Shown piece by piece: positions 7,793-15,477 of a stretch of 16,676 bases of DNA (its first letter is position 1; the number at the start of each line of letters is the position of its first letter). The notes below the pieces were generated by a model. That model did no database searches. It had not been told where the DNA came from and saw only the letters and a list, made by a program, of their open reading frames with translations. Source of the DNA: UBA5976 sp037137575 (GTDB lineage: Bacteria > Actinomycetota > Actinomycetes > S36-B12 > UBA5976); assembly GCA_037137575.1 (NCBI GenBank), contig JBAXKB010000022.1:1-16676 (forward strand), in the 5' to 3' direction. The position numbers and the translations under genes are program-made.

Positions 7793-9216
7793 TTAGCAGC
7801 CATCGCCACACCAGCGAGCAAACGGTTAACAACATCAACCGCACTCCAGCCATCTGGAAAATCTTTCAACATTGCGTCAACATCGCCAGTATTTGACCCC
7901 AAGGTGAGCAACGGTGCTTCCTTGTAGCCATCTGCGCGCTCTTGTCCAAGACCAACCGCAGCCGTCAAACCGTTACACAAGCAAATACGCTCTGCAAGTT
8001 CTTCCTGCTCGCCACCTTTTTTCAGGAATGGCTCATTTGGTTCAGCTGAACAACGGTAGGTAACTTTGCTCGCATCATTGATGTGACTTGAACGCAAGTA
8101 ACCTAGATCGCACAAACGTGGACGTGCTTTGTAAACACCTTCTTCGCCTGCAGTACCAGGAAGTTCAACAACTTTGAATGGAAAACCTGTTGGTGATGCA
8201 CGATGATCAGTACGCACTTTGAGTTTGCCATCGCGCGCAGCCTGCAACATCTGCTCACGGTAAATCGGCAACAAACCTGATTCACGTGACAACGCAAATA
8301 AAGTTCCAACCTGTACACCTTCAGCGCCAAGGCTGATGGCATCTGCAACAGACTCTGGAGTTGCCCGGCCGCCAGCTAGCCAGAATGGCAAACCAACTGC
8401 GCGAATTTTTTCTATGTTCGCTTCATCAAGCGGACCGTAACCAGTTTCAGTATCCTGCATGCGACGAGGTGGGGCGTTATGACCACCAGCGCTGAAGTGT
8501 TCAACAACAAAGCCATCGGGACGCGTTACTTCATTACGAGCAAGGTAACTGGCCAAAACTTCAGCGGTGACAATCGCTAGGAACGCGGGGCGAGCAAGCT
8601 CTGGCGCTGCGCCAAATGATTCCATTGGATCAAATTCCAAGATTGGGGCATCGATGCCCGATGGGCGATCAGAATCGATTGAAAGGTGACCTGGTTTACC
8701 CTGTGCGAAGTCAGTCATTAGTTGCGGAATTTCGCGTGGGATTCCTGCGCCCATCAAAATTGCATCCACACCAGCGAGCATCGCCCCATAAAGCGCAGCT
8801 GGAGTTGCAGTCTGAAGTTTCTCTAAGAAGTTAATGCCAACTTTTCCGTTGCCGGACTGTTTGGCTAACCAAACTTCAACAAAGTTTGCGGCAACCGCGA
8901 GTTGGTCATGTTCTTTGTGAGCTTTGATACTGATGCGGCGCATTGGGCGATACGGTTTGCCGCCCCGGCCGTCTGGCAGATAAAACATGTCGAGAATGTG
9001 TTGGGCGACTTCTGGGTATGGAAAATGCGCAAGTGCTTCGCGCATGTGTCCGCCTTCGTCGCCGTTTTGCAAACGACGAGCAACAATTGTTTCAAGTGCG
9101 GTACCAGAGACCACACCTAACTGACCTTCTCTGGCAACTGTCTGTGCCAAGGTCCATGATGAAACAGCAGCGCCCATGCCGCCTTGGATGATAGGTGGTA
9201 GCCCTAAAGAATTCAT
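7789..9216 (-). CDS. nitronate monooxygenase-family flavoprotein (long form)
   Basis: A TIM-barrel FMN protein of the nitronate monooxygenase / 2-nitropropane dioxygenase family, which also includes FabK- and PfaD-like enoyl reductases. The N-terminus PPIIQGGMGAAVSS (7-20) is typical for FMN binding. GGHNAPPRR at 244-252 holds the conserved active-site His region, and GAEGVQVGTLF (297-307) is the phosphate-binding end. The frame is open far upstream to 9486, but the true start is the ATG at 9216: the family N-terminus begins there and AGGAG sits about 5 nt before it, giving 475 residues. This is longer than classical enzymes (about 320-370). The extra C-terminal part carries four Cys (369, 389, 412, 414; CDLGYLR, YRCSAEP, CLCNGL). 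Substrate not determinable. A striking tandem operator lies upstream. Confidence 0.85.
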   Translation of the reverse strand: MNSLGLPPIIQGGMGAAVSSWTLAQTVAREGQLGVVSGTALETIVARRLQNGDEGGHMREALAHFPYPEVAQHILDMFYLPDGRGGKPYRPMRRISIKAHKEHDQLAVAANFVEVWLAKQSGNGKVGINFLEKLQTATPAALYGAMLAGVDAILMGAGIPREIPQLMTDFAQGKPGHLSIDSDRPSGIDAPILEFDPMESFGAAPELARPAFLAIVTAEVLASYLARNEVTRPDGFVVEHFSAGGHNAPPRRMQDTETGYGPLDEANIEKIRAVGLPFWLAGGRATPESVADAISLGAEGVQVGTLFALSRESGLLPIYREQMLQAARDGKLKVRTDHRASPTGFPFKVVELPGTAGEEGVYKARPRLCDLGYLRSSHINDASKVTYRCSAEPNEPFLKKGGEQEELAERICLCNGLTAAVGLGQERADGYKEAPLLTLGSNTGDVDAMLKDFPDGWSAVDVVNRLLAGVAMAAN

Positions 9217-9234
9217 CCGCACTCCTAGTTCGCC

Positions 9235-9283
9235 GGTTACGGTGTCGTAACCTACGCTAGCGTAACCTACGCAACCGTAGGTT
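9235..9283. promoter_or_regulatory. triple tandem dyad operator upstream of the nitronate monooxygenase gene
   Basis: Three copies of TACG-N4-CGTA start at 9238, 9253 and 9268, an exact 15-bp period. The first two are followed by the same ACC linker. The flanks extend the outer dyads: 7-bp arms GGTTACG/CGTAACC around GTGT (9235-9252), and 8-bp arms AACCTACG/CGTAGGTT around CAAC (9264-9283). The middle one is a perfect 12-bp palindrome (9253-9264). An 11-bp direct repeat, CGTAACCTACG, is at 9246-9256 and 9261-9271. The array ends about 20 bp before the ATG, so a bound regulator (TetR-like by dyad size) would block the promoter. On the minus strand TAGGTT (9254 to 9249) could serve as -10. Confidence 0.75.
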
Positions 9284-9343
9284 TGCCACATTTCGGGCGA
9301 TTTAACTGCTTTTTGCCTATCCCCAGGAAAGTTACCCGTTATT

Positions 9344-10606
9344 TTAAAGGGTTTCTGTGTGCTGATCACCGCTGCGAGATGAGCGTTCACTACTCGCAAG
9401 CGCTCGCACACTAGGCACAGCAAGCATGGCAAATAACGCGATAAAGAAAAGTACGGTGTAAACATGCAGAACTGCTTCGGTGCCAAACTTAGTCACTAGC
9501 GGTCCAGCGACAACAATGCCTAACGGTGCCAAAATTAGTGAACCAAATGCATCGTAAGAAGAAACTCTCGAAAGTGATTCTTTTGGGATGTGGGTTTGTA
9601 GCGCAGTCATCCAAAGCACCATGAAGAAGTCCATGGCAAAACCGGCGCCTACTGCAGCAATCATCAGAACCGGAATTAACTCTGTGTAGCCAAGACAGAT
9701 CCAGTAGATTCCGACAAAAACTTGGACAGTAATTCCCACAAAAATCGGTCTTTTCGGCTTCACCTTTAAAGTGACCGCGCCGGCGACCAACATGCCAACG
9801 GTCATCGACGCCAAAATCCACGACCAAGGTTTTGGTCCGCCTAGATGCGCTTTAGCATGAGCAGGACCAACTACCGTAAAGATACTTTCCATCAGCATCG
9901 CGATTACTGCGTAGCCAAGTACAACTGCAACAACCCAGCTTCGACTACTAAATTCCACCCAGCCGGCGCGCAGATCTTGGAATACTGTTGGCGATTTCTC
10001 GTGGGCTTCTCTACGTTTTCCGAATGTGCGAAGCTGAAACACCAAAACGCCAGCGACAAAGAAGGTAAATGCGTCAACAACAATTGCCCAGCCTGAACCG
10101 ATAGCGGCAACGATGATTCCACCAGTTACGGTTCCCAACATGTAAGTCATAGTTGACGCAATGCCGATAACTGAATTGATTGATTGCAACTGTTCTTCTT
10201 CCACAATTTCCGTTGGAAGCGCCGACATGGCCGGCCACCAAAGTGCGTGCAAGATGCCAGAAAACAAGCCGACTATCACCAAACTCGTGACTGTTACCGT
10301 TCCAGTTAGAAACATGACCCCATTGCAGAGAATAAACAAACTCAAGACAATATCTGATCCACCAATGATTAATGCCTTCGGATATCTATCTGCGATGACA
10401 CCACCAAGAAGCATGAAGGCAACCAAGGGAAACATTTGTGCAAACATAACCAGCGATAACGTTTTAGCTGTAGCACCAGGTAGATCAAGAACACCAAAAG
10501 CCAGGGCAATAGGTGCTAGACCATTACCAAAATTCGACGTGATTCTCGCCGCGAGCAACTTGCGCACATGTTTTAGCTCAAGAATACTTTTTAATTCTTG
10601 ATTCAT
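9344..10606 (-). CDS. MFS transporter (exporter-like)
   Basis: A 420-residue integral membrane protein with about 12 hydrophobic helices and the MFS loop 2-3 motif GGVIADRYPK at 68-77. The sequence style resembles the EntS / 'transmembrane secretion effector' branch of the major facilitator superfamily, which mostly exports small molecules or drugs; the substrate is unknown. The C-terminal tail after the last helix is short and Ser/Arg-rich. The ATG at 10606 is preceded by TAGGTA with 5 nt between, which could be a weak Shine-Dalgarno or a -10 element. The gene ends 127 bp upstream of the nitronate monooxygenase start, and the operator array lies in that gap, so the downstream gene probably has its own promoter. 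Confidence 0.88.
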   Translation of the reverse strand: MNQELKSILELKHVRKLLAARITSNFGNGLAPIALAFGVLDLPGATAKTLSLVMFAQMFPLVAFMLLGGVIADRYPKALIIGGSDIVLSLFILCNGVMFLTGTVTVTSLVIVGLFSGILHALWWPAMSALPTEIVEEEQLQSINSVIGIASTMTYMLGTVTGGIIVAAIGSGWAIVVDAFTFFVAGVLVFQLRTFGKRREAHEKSPTVFQDLRAGWVEFSSRSWVVAVVLGYAVIAMLMESIFTVVGPAHAKAHLGGPKPWSWILASMTVGMLVAGAVTLKVKPKRPIFVGITVQVFVGIYWICLGYTELIPVLMIAAVGAGFAMDFFMVLWMTALQTHIPKESLSRVSSYDAFGSLILAPLGIVVAGPLVTKFGTEAVLHVYTVLFFIALFAMLAVPSVRALASSERSSRSGDQHTETL

Positions 10607-10662
10607 CTGGATACCTATTTTCTAAAAATGTTTCGTACGTTTACGGTTGATGATTTTTGTCG

Positions 10663-11343
10663 TTAATGCAAGATGTTGACGCCACGCGCAATAACTAACG
10701 CCACAACAATCAAAGAGGTCACCGATTGCACCAGCATAAGTGCCTTAGCCCAACGGGTTAACGGCATAACGTCCGTAGGGCTAAATGCACTCGCATTCGT
10801 GAAGGAGATGTAGAGATAGTCAAAGAATTTTGTTGCCCAGTGTGGCGCAGCTAAATCTGGGTCACTCATTTGCGGGAACATGAAATCAGGAATCTGATGA
10901 CGTGCTTGTGCTCGAGCGCCGGGCCCGCCGCGATCAAATTCCCAATACCAAAGAGCAAATACGACAACGTTGCTAAACCATATTGCTCCGCCTGAGAAAA
11001 CCAAACTATTGGCATCGGTTACTCCGCCATGCATCAACGCAGTGACCAAGCGCCCAGTCGATACTAGATTGCATACCGTCATCAGCGCTGCTAATAATAA
11101 GCCCAAAGTTCGAGGCGTTGGCAGATGCTCGCTAATGCGCTTTGGGTTCATCGCGGTTACCCATACGAGTAGCACGAACTCGATGCCGCAAATGGCCAAT
11201 GGGAACTTTATGTTCAAGGAACTAGGCAAACTTACTTGTAGCAAAATGACTACAAGTACAACCGCCGTGACTGGCCAGCGTTGCTCCCCCAAATGCGTAC
11301 GATGCCAAAACGGGGCTTGCCTACTTAGTGATACTTCGCTCAT
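10663..11343 (-). CDS. channel-like membrane protein of unknown function
   Basis: A 226-residue protein with about five transmembrane segments (near 25-40, 49-64, 79-101, 114-134, 198-222) and a re-entrant-like segment at 172-190. The last third, YLYISFTNASAFSP then TDVMPLTRWAKAL, lines up residue by residue with the pore module of two-helix K+ channels (SFTTLTTVGYGD-I-P). The TVGYG filter is replaced by AFSPT. The segment 140-165 is a hydrophilic loop rich in Pro and Asp. AGGAAAA about 7 nt before the ATG at 11343 supports the start. It sits 56 bp upstream of the MFS gene in the same direction and diverges from the one-carbon operon. I do not recognise a characterised homologue; 'channel-like' is inference. 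Confidence 0.75.
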   Translation of the reverse strand: MSEVSLSRQAPFWHRTHLGEQRWPVTAVVLVVILLQVSLPSSLNIKFPLAICGIEFVLLVWVTAMNPKRISEHLPTPRTLGLLLAALMTVCNLVSTGRLVTALMHGGVTDANSLVFSGGAIWFSNVVVFALWYWEFDRGGPGARAQARHQIPDFMFPQMSDPDLAAPHWATKFFDYLYISFTNASAFSPTDVMPLTRWAKALMLVQSVTSLIVVALVIARGVNILH

Positions 11344-11432
11344 GAACTTTTCCTACTATCTCTACCCCCATACTGACAGCCCGAACATACTGGCCCGAGT
11401 AGCAACACCGTGCCGCAAGGGGGCTGGTGAAG

Positions 11433-11438
11433 TAGAGT
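11433..11438 (+). promoter_or_regulatory. candidate leaderless -10 element for the 11445-13288 operon
   Basis: TAGAGT ends exactly 6 nt before the GTG start at 11445. No Shine-Dalgarno sequence is apparent. A -35 at 17-nt spacing (GTGCCG) is poor, so the call rests on the -10 hexamer and its distance, shared with four other genes. Confidence 0.42.
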
Positions 11439-11444
11439 TAACGA

Positions 11445-11744
11445 GTGACGCAATATCAAATAACTTATTGGCGCGAAATCCCATCTATGGTTGTGGCTCG
11501 TGACGAGCAAGGCACAGTGAAAGCCCTCTTTAGCCCACGGTTTCAGGAGGCTATCGATGAAGTTGCCATGCGGCTAGACGACATCGCTTCGGAAAACTAC
11601 TTGGCAGCTTGGACACAGGGACCGTGGCTTGAATCTGAAGCGAGTGCCGGCGAAACTACCGAGCGCATTACCGCAGAAATCGAAAATGATTTTAATGAAG
11701 AAAAGTTGTCAGCTTTGGTTGACGAGTTAGGAAACTCCGCATGA
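11445..11744 (+). CDS. small 'virulence factor' family protein
   Basis: A 99-residue soluble protein whose N-terminus (QITYWREIPSMVVARDEQG, followed by FQEAIDEVAMR at about 33-43) matches, from memory, small proteins annotated as 'Virulence factor' (Pfam PF13769). No molecular activity is established for these that I know of, and the name should not be read as evidence of pathogenicity. The GTG at 11445 is preferred to the in-frame ATG at 11487 because the conserved WRxIP segment lies before it. The last codons overlap the start of the homocysteine methyltransferase gene (ATGA, 11741-11744), so the two are translationally coupled. The C-terminal third is strongly acidic. Confidence 0.75.
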   Translation: MTQYQITYWREIPSMVVARDEQGTVKALFSPRFQEAIDEVAMRLDDIASENYLAAWTQGPWLESEASAGETTERITAEIENDFNEEKLSALVDELGNSA

Positions 11745-12631
11745 ACAATGTTTATGACTATTTAGATGCTGGCAACACGCTTGTTGGAGATGGCGCTATG
11801 GGTACAGCTTTACAAGATGCTGGACTAACTGATGGCGGCGCACCTGAGTTGTGGAATGTTGATCACCCAGATCGCGTTTCAACTGTCTTGGATTCATATG
11901 CCGCGGCCGGGGCACAATTTTTAACTACCAATACCTTTGGTGGTAGCGCGCCGAGGCTCGCAATGCATGATCTTGCTGATCGGGTTTTTGAACTGAATAA
12001 AGCTGGGTCTGAAGTAGCTCGCACTGTTGCCGACAAATACGAGAATGTATTTGTATTTGGCGACGTGGGTCCAAGTGGAGATTTGATGGAAGGAATCGGT
12101 GGCACACTTACCCACGATTCAGCTAAAGCACTTTTCGCAGATCAAATGACTGGCTTAGTTGCTGGTGGCTGCGATGCAATTCTGATTGAGACAATGAGCG
12201 ACTTATCCGAAGTGCAAGCCGCCGTTGATGCTGCTCACGAAGTAGCGCCAGGTATGCCAGTTGTCGTTACGTTAAGTTTCGACACCAATTTGCACACCAT
12301 GATGGGTGTAAAACCCGCAACTGCAGTTACTGAGATAGCAAAGATGGGTGTTCGCCTCATTGGGGCAAACTGTGGTCGTGGCACCGATGAAATGCGCATT
12401 GTTGCCCAGCAAATGGCTGAAGCCAAACCTGCCGATGTGCACATACTTTTGCAATCCAACGCAGGTTTACCACAACTAATAGGTGGGGACTTTATCTACA
12501 CTGGCACGCCTGTTGACATGGCTGTTTTTGCCACGGACATGGTTGCTTTGGACATCAAGGCGCTTGGCTCATGTTGCGGCTCAACCCCTGCTCACACCGC
12601 TGCAATCAGCGCTGTGCTGGCTAACATCTAG
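11741..12631 (+). CDS. homocysteine S-methyltransferase family protein
   Basis: A 296-residue single-domain protein of the zinc-dependent homocysteine S-methyltransferase family (betaine-homocysteine methyltransferase / MmuM / MetH N-terminal module). The barrel starts with LVGDGAMGTALQ (14-25) and TTNTFGG (62-68). The zinc-binding cysteines are visible as GANCG (Cys211) and GSCCG (Cys278, Cys279). It would transfer a methyl group to homocysteine to give methionine; the donor (betaine, S-methylmethionine, methyl-cobalamin or methyl-folate from a separate partner) cannot be told from sequence. No cobalamin- or folate-binding domain is attached. AGGA about 8 nt upstream supports the ATG, which overlaps the preceding gene. 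Confidence 0.9.
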   Translation: MNNVYDYLDAGNTLVGDGAMGTALQDAGLTDGGAPELWNVDHPDRVSTVLDSYAAAGAQFLTTNTFGGSAPRLAMHDLADRVFELNKAGSEVARTVADKYENVFVFGDVGPSGDLMEGIGGTLTHDSAKALFADQMTGLVAGGCDAILIETMSDLSEVQAAVDAAHEVAPGMPVVVTLSFDTNLHTMMGVKPATAVTEIAKMGVRLIGANCGRGTDEMRIVAQQMAEAKPADVHILLQSNAGLPQLIGGDFIYTGTPVDMAVFATDMVALDIKALGSCCGSTPAHTAAISAVLANI

Positions 12632-12643
12632 TCGCTGTAACTT

Positions 12644-13288
12644 ATGACTGAAGAAGTAGACCGCAGCAATCTTGGCCCAGGCGAGTTCTACCCAGTTGTT
12701 GGGGTAGGTCCACACCCACACCCATGGCCCGAGGGCGAACAATTTGAAGCTGAGCTTTTGGAGTTTGGTGATCGCCGCAATGTGGTTGATAAATACCGTT
12801 ACTGGAGCGTCGAAGCAATTGTTGCCGACTTAGATACTTCGCGTAGTCCATTGCACATTGCAATTGAGAACTGGCAGCACGATTTAAATATTGGTTCCGT
12901 TGTTCGAACCGCTAATGCATTCAATGTTGCTGGTGTGCACATAGTGGGCAAAAAAGGTTGGAACCGTCGTGGTGCGATGGTCACAGATCGTTATCTTCAC
13001 CTTTTTCATCATCCAACAGTTGACGAGTTCAAGCAGTGGTCATTAGAAAATGATGTGCCAATTATCGGCATCGACAATGTCCCAGGCTGTGGCAATCTTG
13101 AAAGCACAAAACTACCGAAGTCATGTGTTTTGTATTTCGGCCAAGAAGGCCCAGGGATGTCCGCCGAGGGACTTAGCGCCTGCACCGAAATTCTCGGCAT
13201 TAATCAGCACGGATCAACTCGGTCGATGAATGCATCTGCTGCTGGGGCCATTGCAATTTATGCCTGGGCAATGCAACATCTTGTTTGA
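12644..13288 (+). CDS. TrmH/SpoU-family RNA 2'-O-methyltransferase
   Basis: A 214-residue SPOUT-fold methyltransferase with the three family motifs. Motif 1 is NIGSVVRTANAF at 82-93, with the catalytic Arg88. Motif 2 is LYFGQEGPGMS at 163-173. Motif 3 is INQHGSTRSMNASAA at 186-200, where the knot binds S-adenosylmethionine. It methylates ribose 2'-OH in tRNA or rRNA; the target nucleotide cannot be inferred. The N-terminal 60 residues are an extension containing GPHPHPWPEG. It begins 12 bp after the homocysteine methyltransferase stop with no clear Shine-Dalgarno and is probably co-transcribed. Its stop is 20 bp from the stop of the convergent M4 protease gene. Confidence 0.9.
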   Translation: MTEEVDRSNLGPGEFYPVVGVGPHPHPWPEGEQFEAELLEFGDRRNVVDKYRYWSVEAIVADLDTSRSPLHIAIENWQHDLNIGSVVRTANAFNVAGVHIVGKKGWNRRGAMVTDRYLHLFHHPTVDEFKQWSLENDVPIIGIDNVPGCGNLESTKLPKSCVLYFGQEGPGMSAEGLSACTEILGINQHGSTRSMNASAAGAIAIYAWAMQHLV

Positions 13289-13308
13289 TCCCGCGTTGCC
13301 AACTTTAA

Positions 13309-15363
13309 TTAGTTAATTGCGTAGGAGGCGCTGACGTATGTGCCGACATCGGAACTCGGTATTGTTGCGACTCGATAAATGCCACTGCCTGGAAAAGTAA
13401 CGGAGAAATTCACAAGTCCTGAGTCATCTGTGTTTTCGATGTCCAGGGTTTGCCAATACTTTGCGCCAGTTGCGCGAAATTGAATTCTCATCGGCACACC
13501 CGACCCAGCAACAGAATCTGCTGTTCCAAACTGAGCTGAGATAGCACTGGGGGTGCCAGTAAAGGCAGACACCCGCGTCACATAGGAAATCCTAAGTGGT
13601 GAGATACCCGTTGCTCCCAAAGCATTTCGAACCGAATCGCAGTAAGAAGTTGGGAACGGATTTTTTGTGGCGTTAGTTAAATCTGTACATGCCTGGTTTA
13701 GTGCGTCACCAAAATCAGAATAGGTAGTATTGCCAGCTAGTTTGGCCATGACTTGGAATGCCAAGCGAGTCATGTTAACAGTAGCCGTGCAGTTACTACC
13801 TGCGCTGTTGCACAGTTCGTAGACATGATCGCTGCTCCATGGGGCAGTGCCAATTGCTTCAACATGAATTCCATTTTGGTTTCCACCGTTAGAAATCAGC
13901 CAAGCGAATCTATCGGCCGGACCTAAATTAGTGTGGGAGTCGCATTTGGGATCCCAAGAGTCATCTAATTGCCTTACCGGCACCCAATCGTATGAAGAGC
14001 TGCAGGATTTCGCTGCTCCGACCATCGCCATATTTCTAAACGGTCCAAAATTTATGTCTTCACCCATGCGCCAGTTAGGGTCTGCTAACTCCTTTGGCGC
14101 AACGTTCAATTGATCGACTGCTTCGCCAAAAAAATCTGATAGCGCTTCACTAATAGCATCAGCATCGCAGTTGTCACAAGTGCCGGCTGGAAATGCATCT
14201 GATCCAGTGACGCCATGCGCCAATTCATGCGCGACTACATCGTTGGCTTTATCAAATCCAGCGCCAAAAAAGATTCCACTACATGCTCCCGAGCGACATT
14301 CAGAAGTGCCCCATGGCACCCAAAAAGCATTTTCAAGCGGACATTCTACGCTTCCATTTTCTGAGTAATAGGAGCAGACATTTGTATACCCACTAATTGT
14401 TGCGACACAGAACCGTGACTTTGGCGATTTATTACAAAAAGTCTTCGCATCAACTTTTTTACCAAAATTTGCGTATGGTGCGATGTTTCCTAAGTACTGC
14501 TCACCGGCGATATCCACCCCAATTTTGTTGCGGAAATAGTTAACGGTCTGCGTGATTGCCTTCACCGATGGGGCAGAAGCTTTTCTAATCCGTGCTGGAT
14601 CAGCATTTTCACACAATGGATAATCAGCTGATCTGCCAATGTACTTGCGCACAATTCTGCCAGTTCGCTTAGTAGAAATATCAGCGGCGAAACGTGCGGT
14701 CGGTTTGGTCTTTTGTAAATCACAGACATAAGGCATTGGGAATGCGTCAAAAGCTCGAGCCAGTTGTCGAAGCGCTAATGGTTTTGAGTCGGCGTCGCTA
14801 ACAAATACGCTGCTCGCAAGTGTCGGATGACTTGGATTTTGAATATTTACTTGCCATACGCGTTGAGCGTCGCCATGAACAAAATCTATAAGTGCAGGGT
14901 CAGCTAATTCTGAAATAGAGCTCACTGCAGAACTAGAGTTGCCGGTTAACTTGTGTTGGGCATTAAACGTATCTAGCGCGATTTGGGCAGCGTGGCTAGC
15001 AGTTATCCGTGCCGGAGTGAGTGCCTTTGCAGAACTGACCTTGCTGCTGTGTGATAAATATTTACCATCAGATAACAAGGTGAGCGCCACTAAAGAATTC
15101 AATACTGGAACATTAGAAATTTCTTGCGTGAATCTAAAAGTAGTGAGCCCATCATCGGTTGCAATGACTTTAGCCACCTGCAGTTGGCTGGCATCAATTT
15201 GCCACTCGGTTGCATTTTGGCTGATCAAAGACTCTGCTATTTGTAGCAGTTTCTGTTGCGAGTACGGCTGCGCAGATACTGATGAAGTAACCAGACTTGG
15301 TAACAGAACAATTGCCACAAGCGTGACAAAACCAACTAATCGACTTAACCGATGTAAATTCAC
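13309..15363 (-). CDS. secreted M4 (thermolysin-family) metallopeptidase
   Basis: A 684-residue preproprotein. It has a signal peptide (hydrophobic 9-26, likely cleavage after SVSA at 28-31) and a propeptide with FTP/PepSY-like character (about 35-200). The catalytic region follows: zinc motif HELAH at 379-383, third ligand Glu406 in SEALSD, and His500 in NGIHVEAIG matching the thermolysin active-site His. A C-terminal beta domain (about 590-684) may be for binding. There are 16 Cys after the signal peptide region, an even number; thermolysin has none, so this enzyme is probably disulfide-stabilised. The start is GTG, with GGGGG about 4 nt upstream. Likely role: extracellular protein degradation for nutrients. 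Confidence 0.92.
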   Translation of the reverse strand: MNLHRLSRLVGFVTLVAIVLLPSLVTSSVSAQPYSQQKLLQIAESLISQNATEWQIDASQLQVAKVIATDDGLTTFRFTQEISNVPVLNSLVALTLLSDGKYLSHSSKVSSAKALTPARITASHAAQIALDTFNAQHKLTGNSSSAVSSISELADPALIDFVHGDAQRVWQVNIQNPSHPTLASSVFVSDADSKPLALRQLARAFDAFPMPYVCDLQKTKPTARFAADISTKRTGRIVRKYIGRSADYPLCENADPARIRKASAPSVKAITQTVNYFRNKIGVDIAGEQYLGNIAPYANFGKKVDAKTFCNKSPKSRFCVATISGYTNVCSYYSENGSVECPLENAFWVPWGTSECRSGACSGIFFGAGFDKANDVVAHELAHGVTGSDAFPAGTCDNCDADAISEALSDFFGEAVDQLNVAPKELADPNWRMGEDINFGPFRNMAMVGAAKSCSSSYDWVPVRQLDDSWDPKCDSHTNLGPADRFAWLISNGGNQNGIHVEAIGTAPWSSDHVYELCNSAGSNCTATVNMTRLAFQVMAKLAGNTTYSDFGDALNQACTDLTNATKNPFPTSYCDSVRNALGATGISPLRISYVTRVSAFTGTPSAISAQFGTADSVAGSGVPMRIQFRATGAKYWQTLDIENTDDSGLVNFSVTFPGSGIYRVATIPSSDVGTYVSASYAIN

Positions 15364-15381
15364 AATACCCCCAGACCCTTA

Positions 15382-15409
15382 AATCTACGCCAGAGTGGGC
15401 AGTGCTAAA
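15382..15409 (-). promoter_or_regulatory. candidate promoter of the M4 metallopeptidase gene
   Basis: On the minus strand TTTAGC (15409 to 15404) is followed by a 16-nt spacer and TAGATT (15387 to 15382). This would give a leader of roughly 10-12 nt containing the GGGGG ribosome-binding candidate before the GTG at 15363. Confidence 0.35.
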
Positions 15410-15477
15410 CCTGCTCAACTAATAAATGTGCGTAAAACTTGCCTGTGCAAAAGGAGAGCCTTCAGCCGCCCCAACCG

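Noticed and set aside
9235..9283. Tandem repeats as replication iterons or a CRISPR-like array
   Set aside because: Only three 15-bp units, each a dyad, placed directly before a start codon with no replication gene, DnaA boxes or spacers; an operator explains them better.
9217..9486. Upstream extension of the nitronate monooxygenase frame by 90 codons
   Set aside because: The stretch is not protein-like for the family, contains the operator array, overlaps the MFS gene end, and the ATG at 9216 has AGGAG in front and begins the conserved family N-terminus.
10636..10647. TACGTTTACGGT upstream of the MFS gene as a fourth copy of the TACG-N4-CGTA operator
   Set aside because: The right arm is CGGT and not CGTA, there is no flanking repeat, and one degenerate copy in an AT-rich spacer is not convincing.
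13289..13308. AT-rich dyad-like TTAATTAGTTAA as a bidirectional terminator between the RNA methyltransferase and M4 genes
   Set aside because: The two halves do not form a true inverted repeat, there is no GC-rich stem and no T-run.
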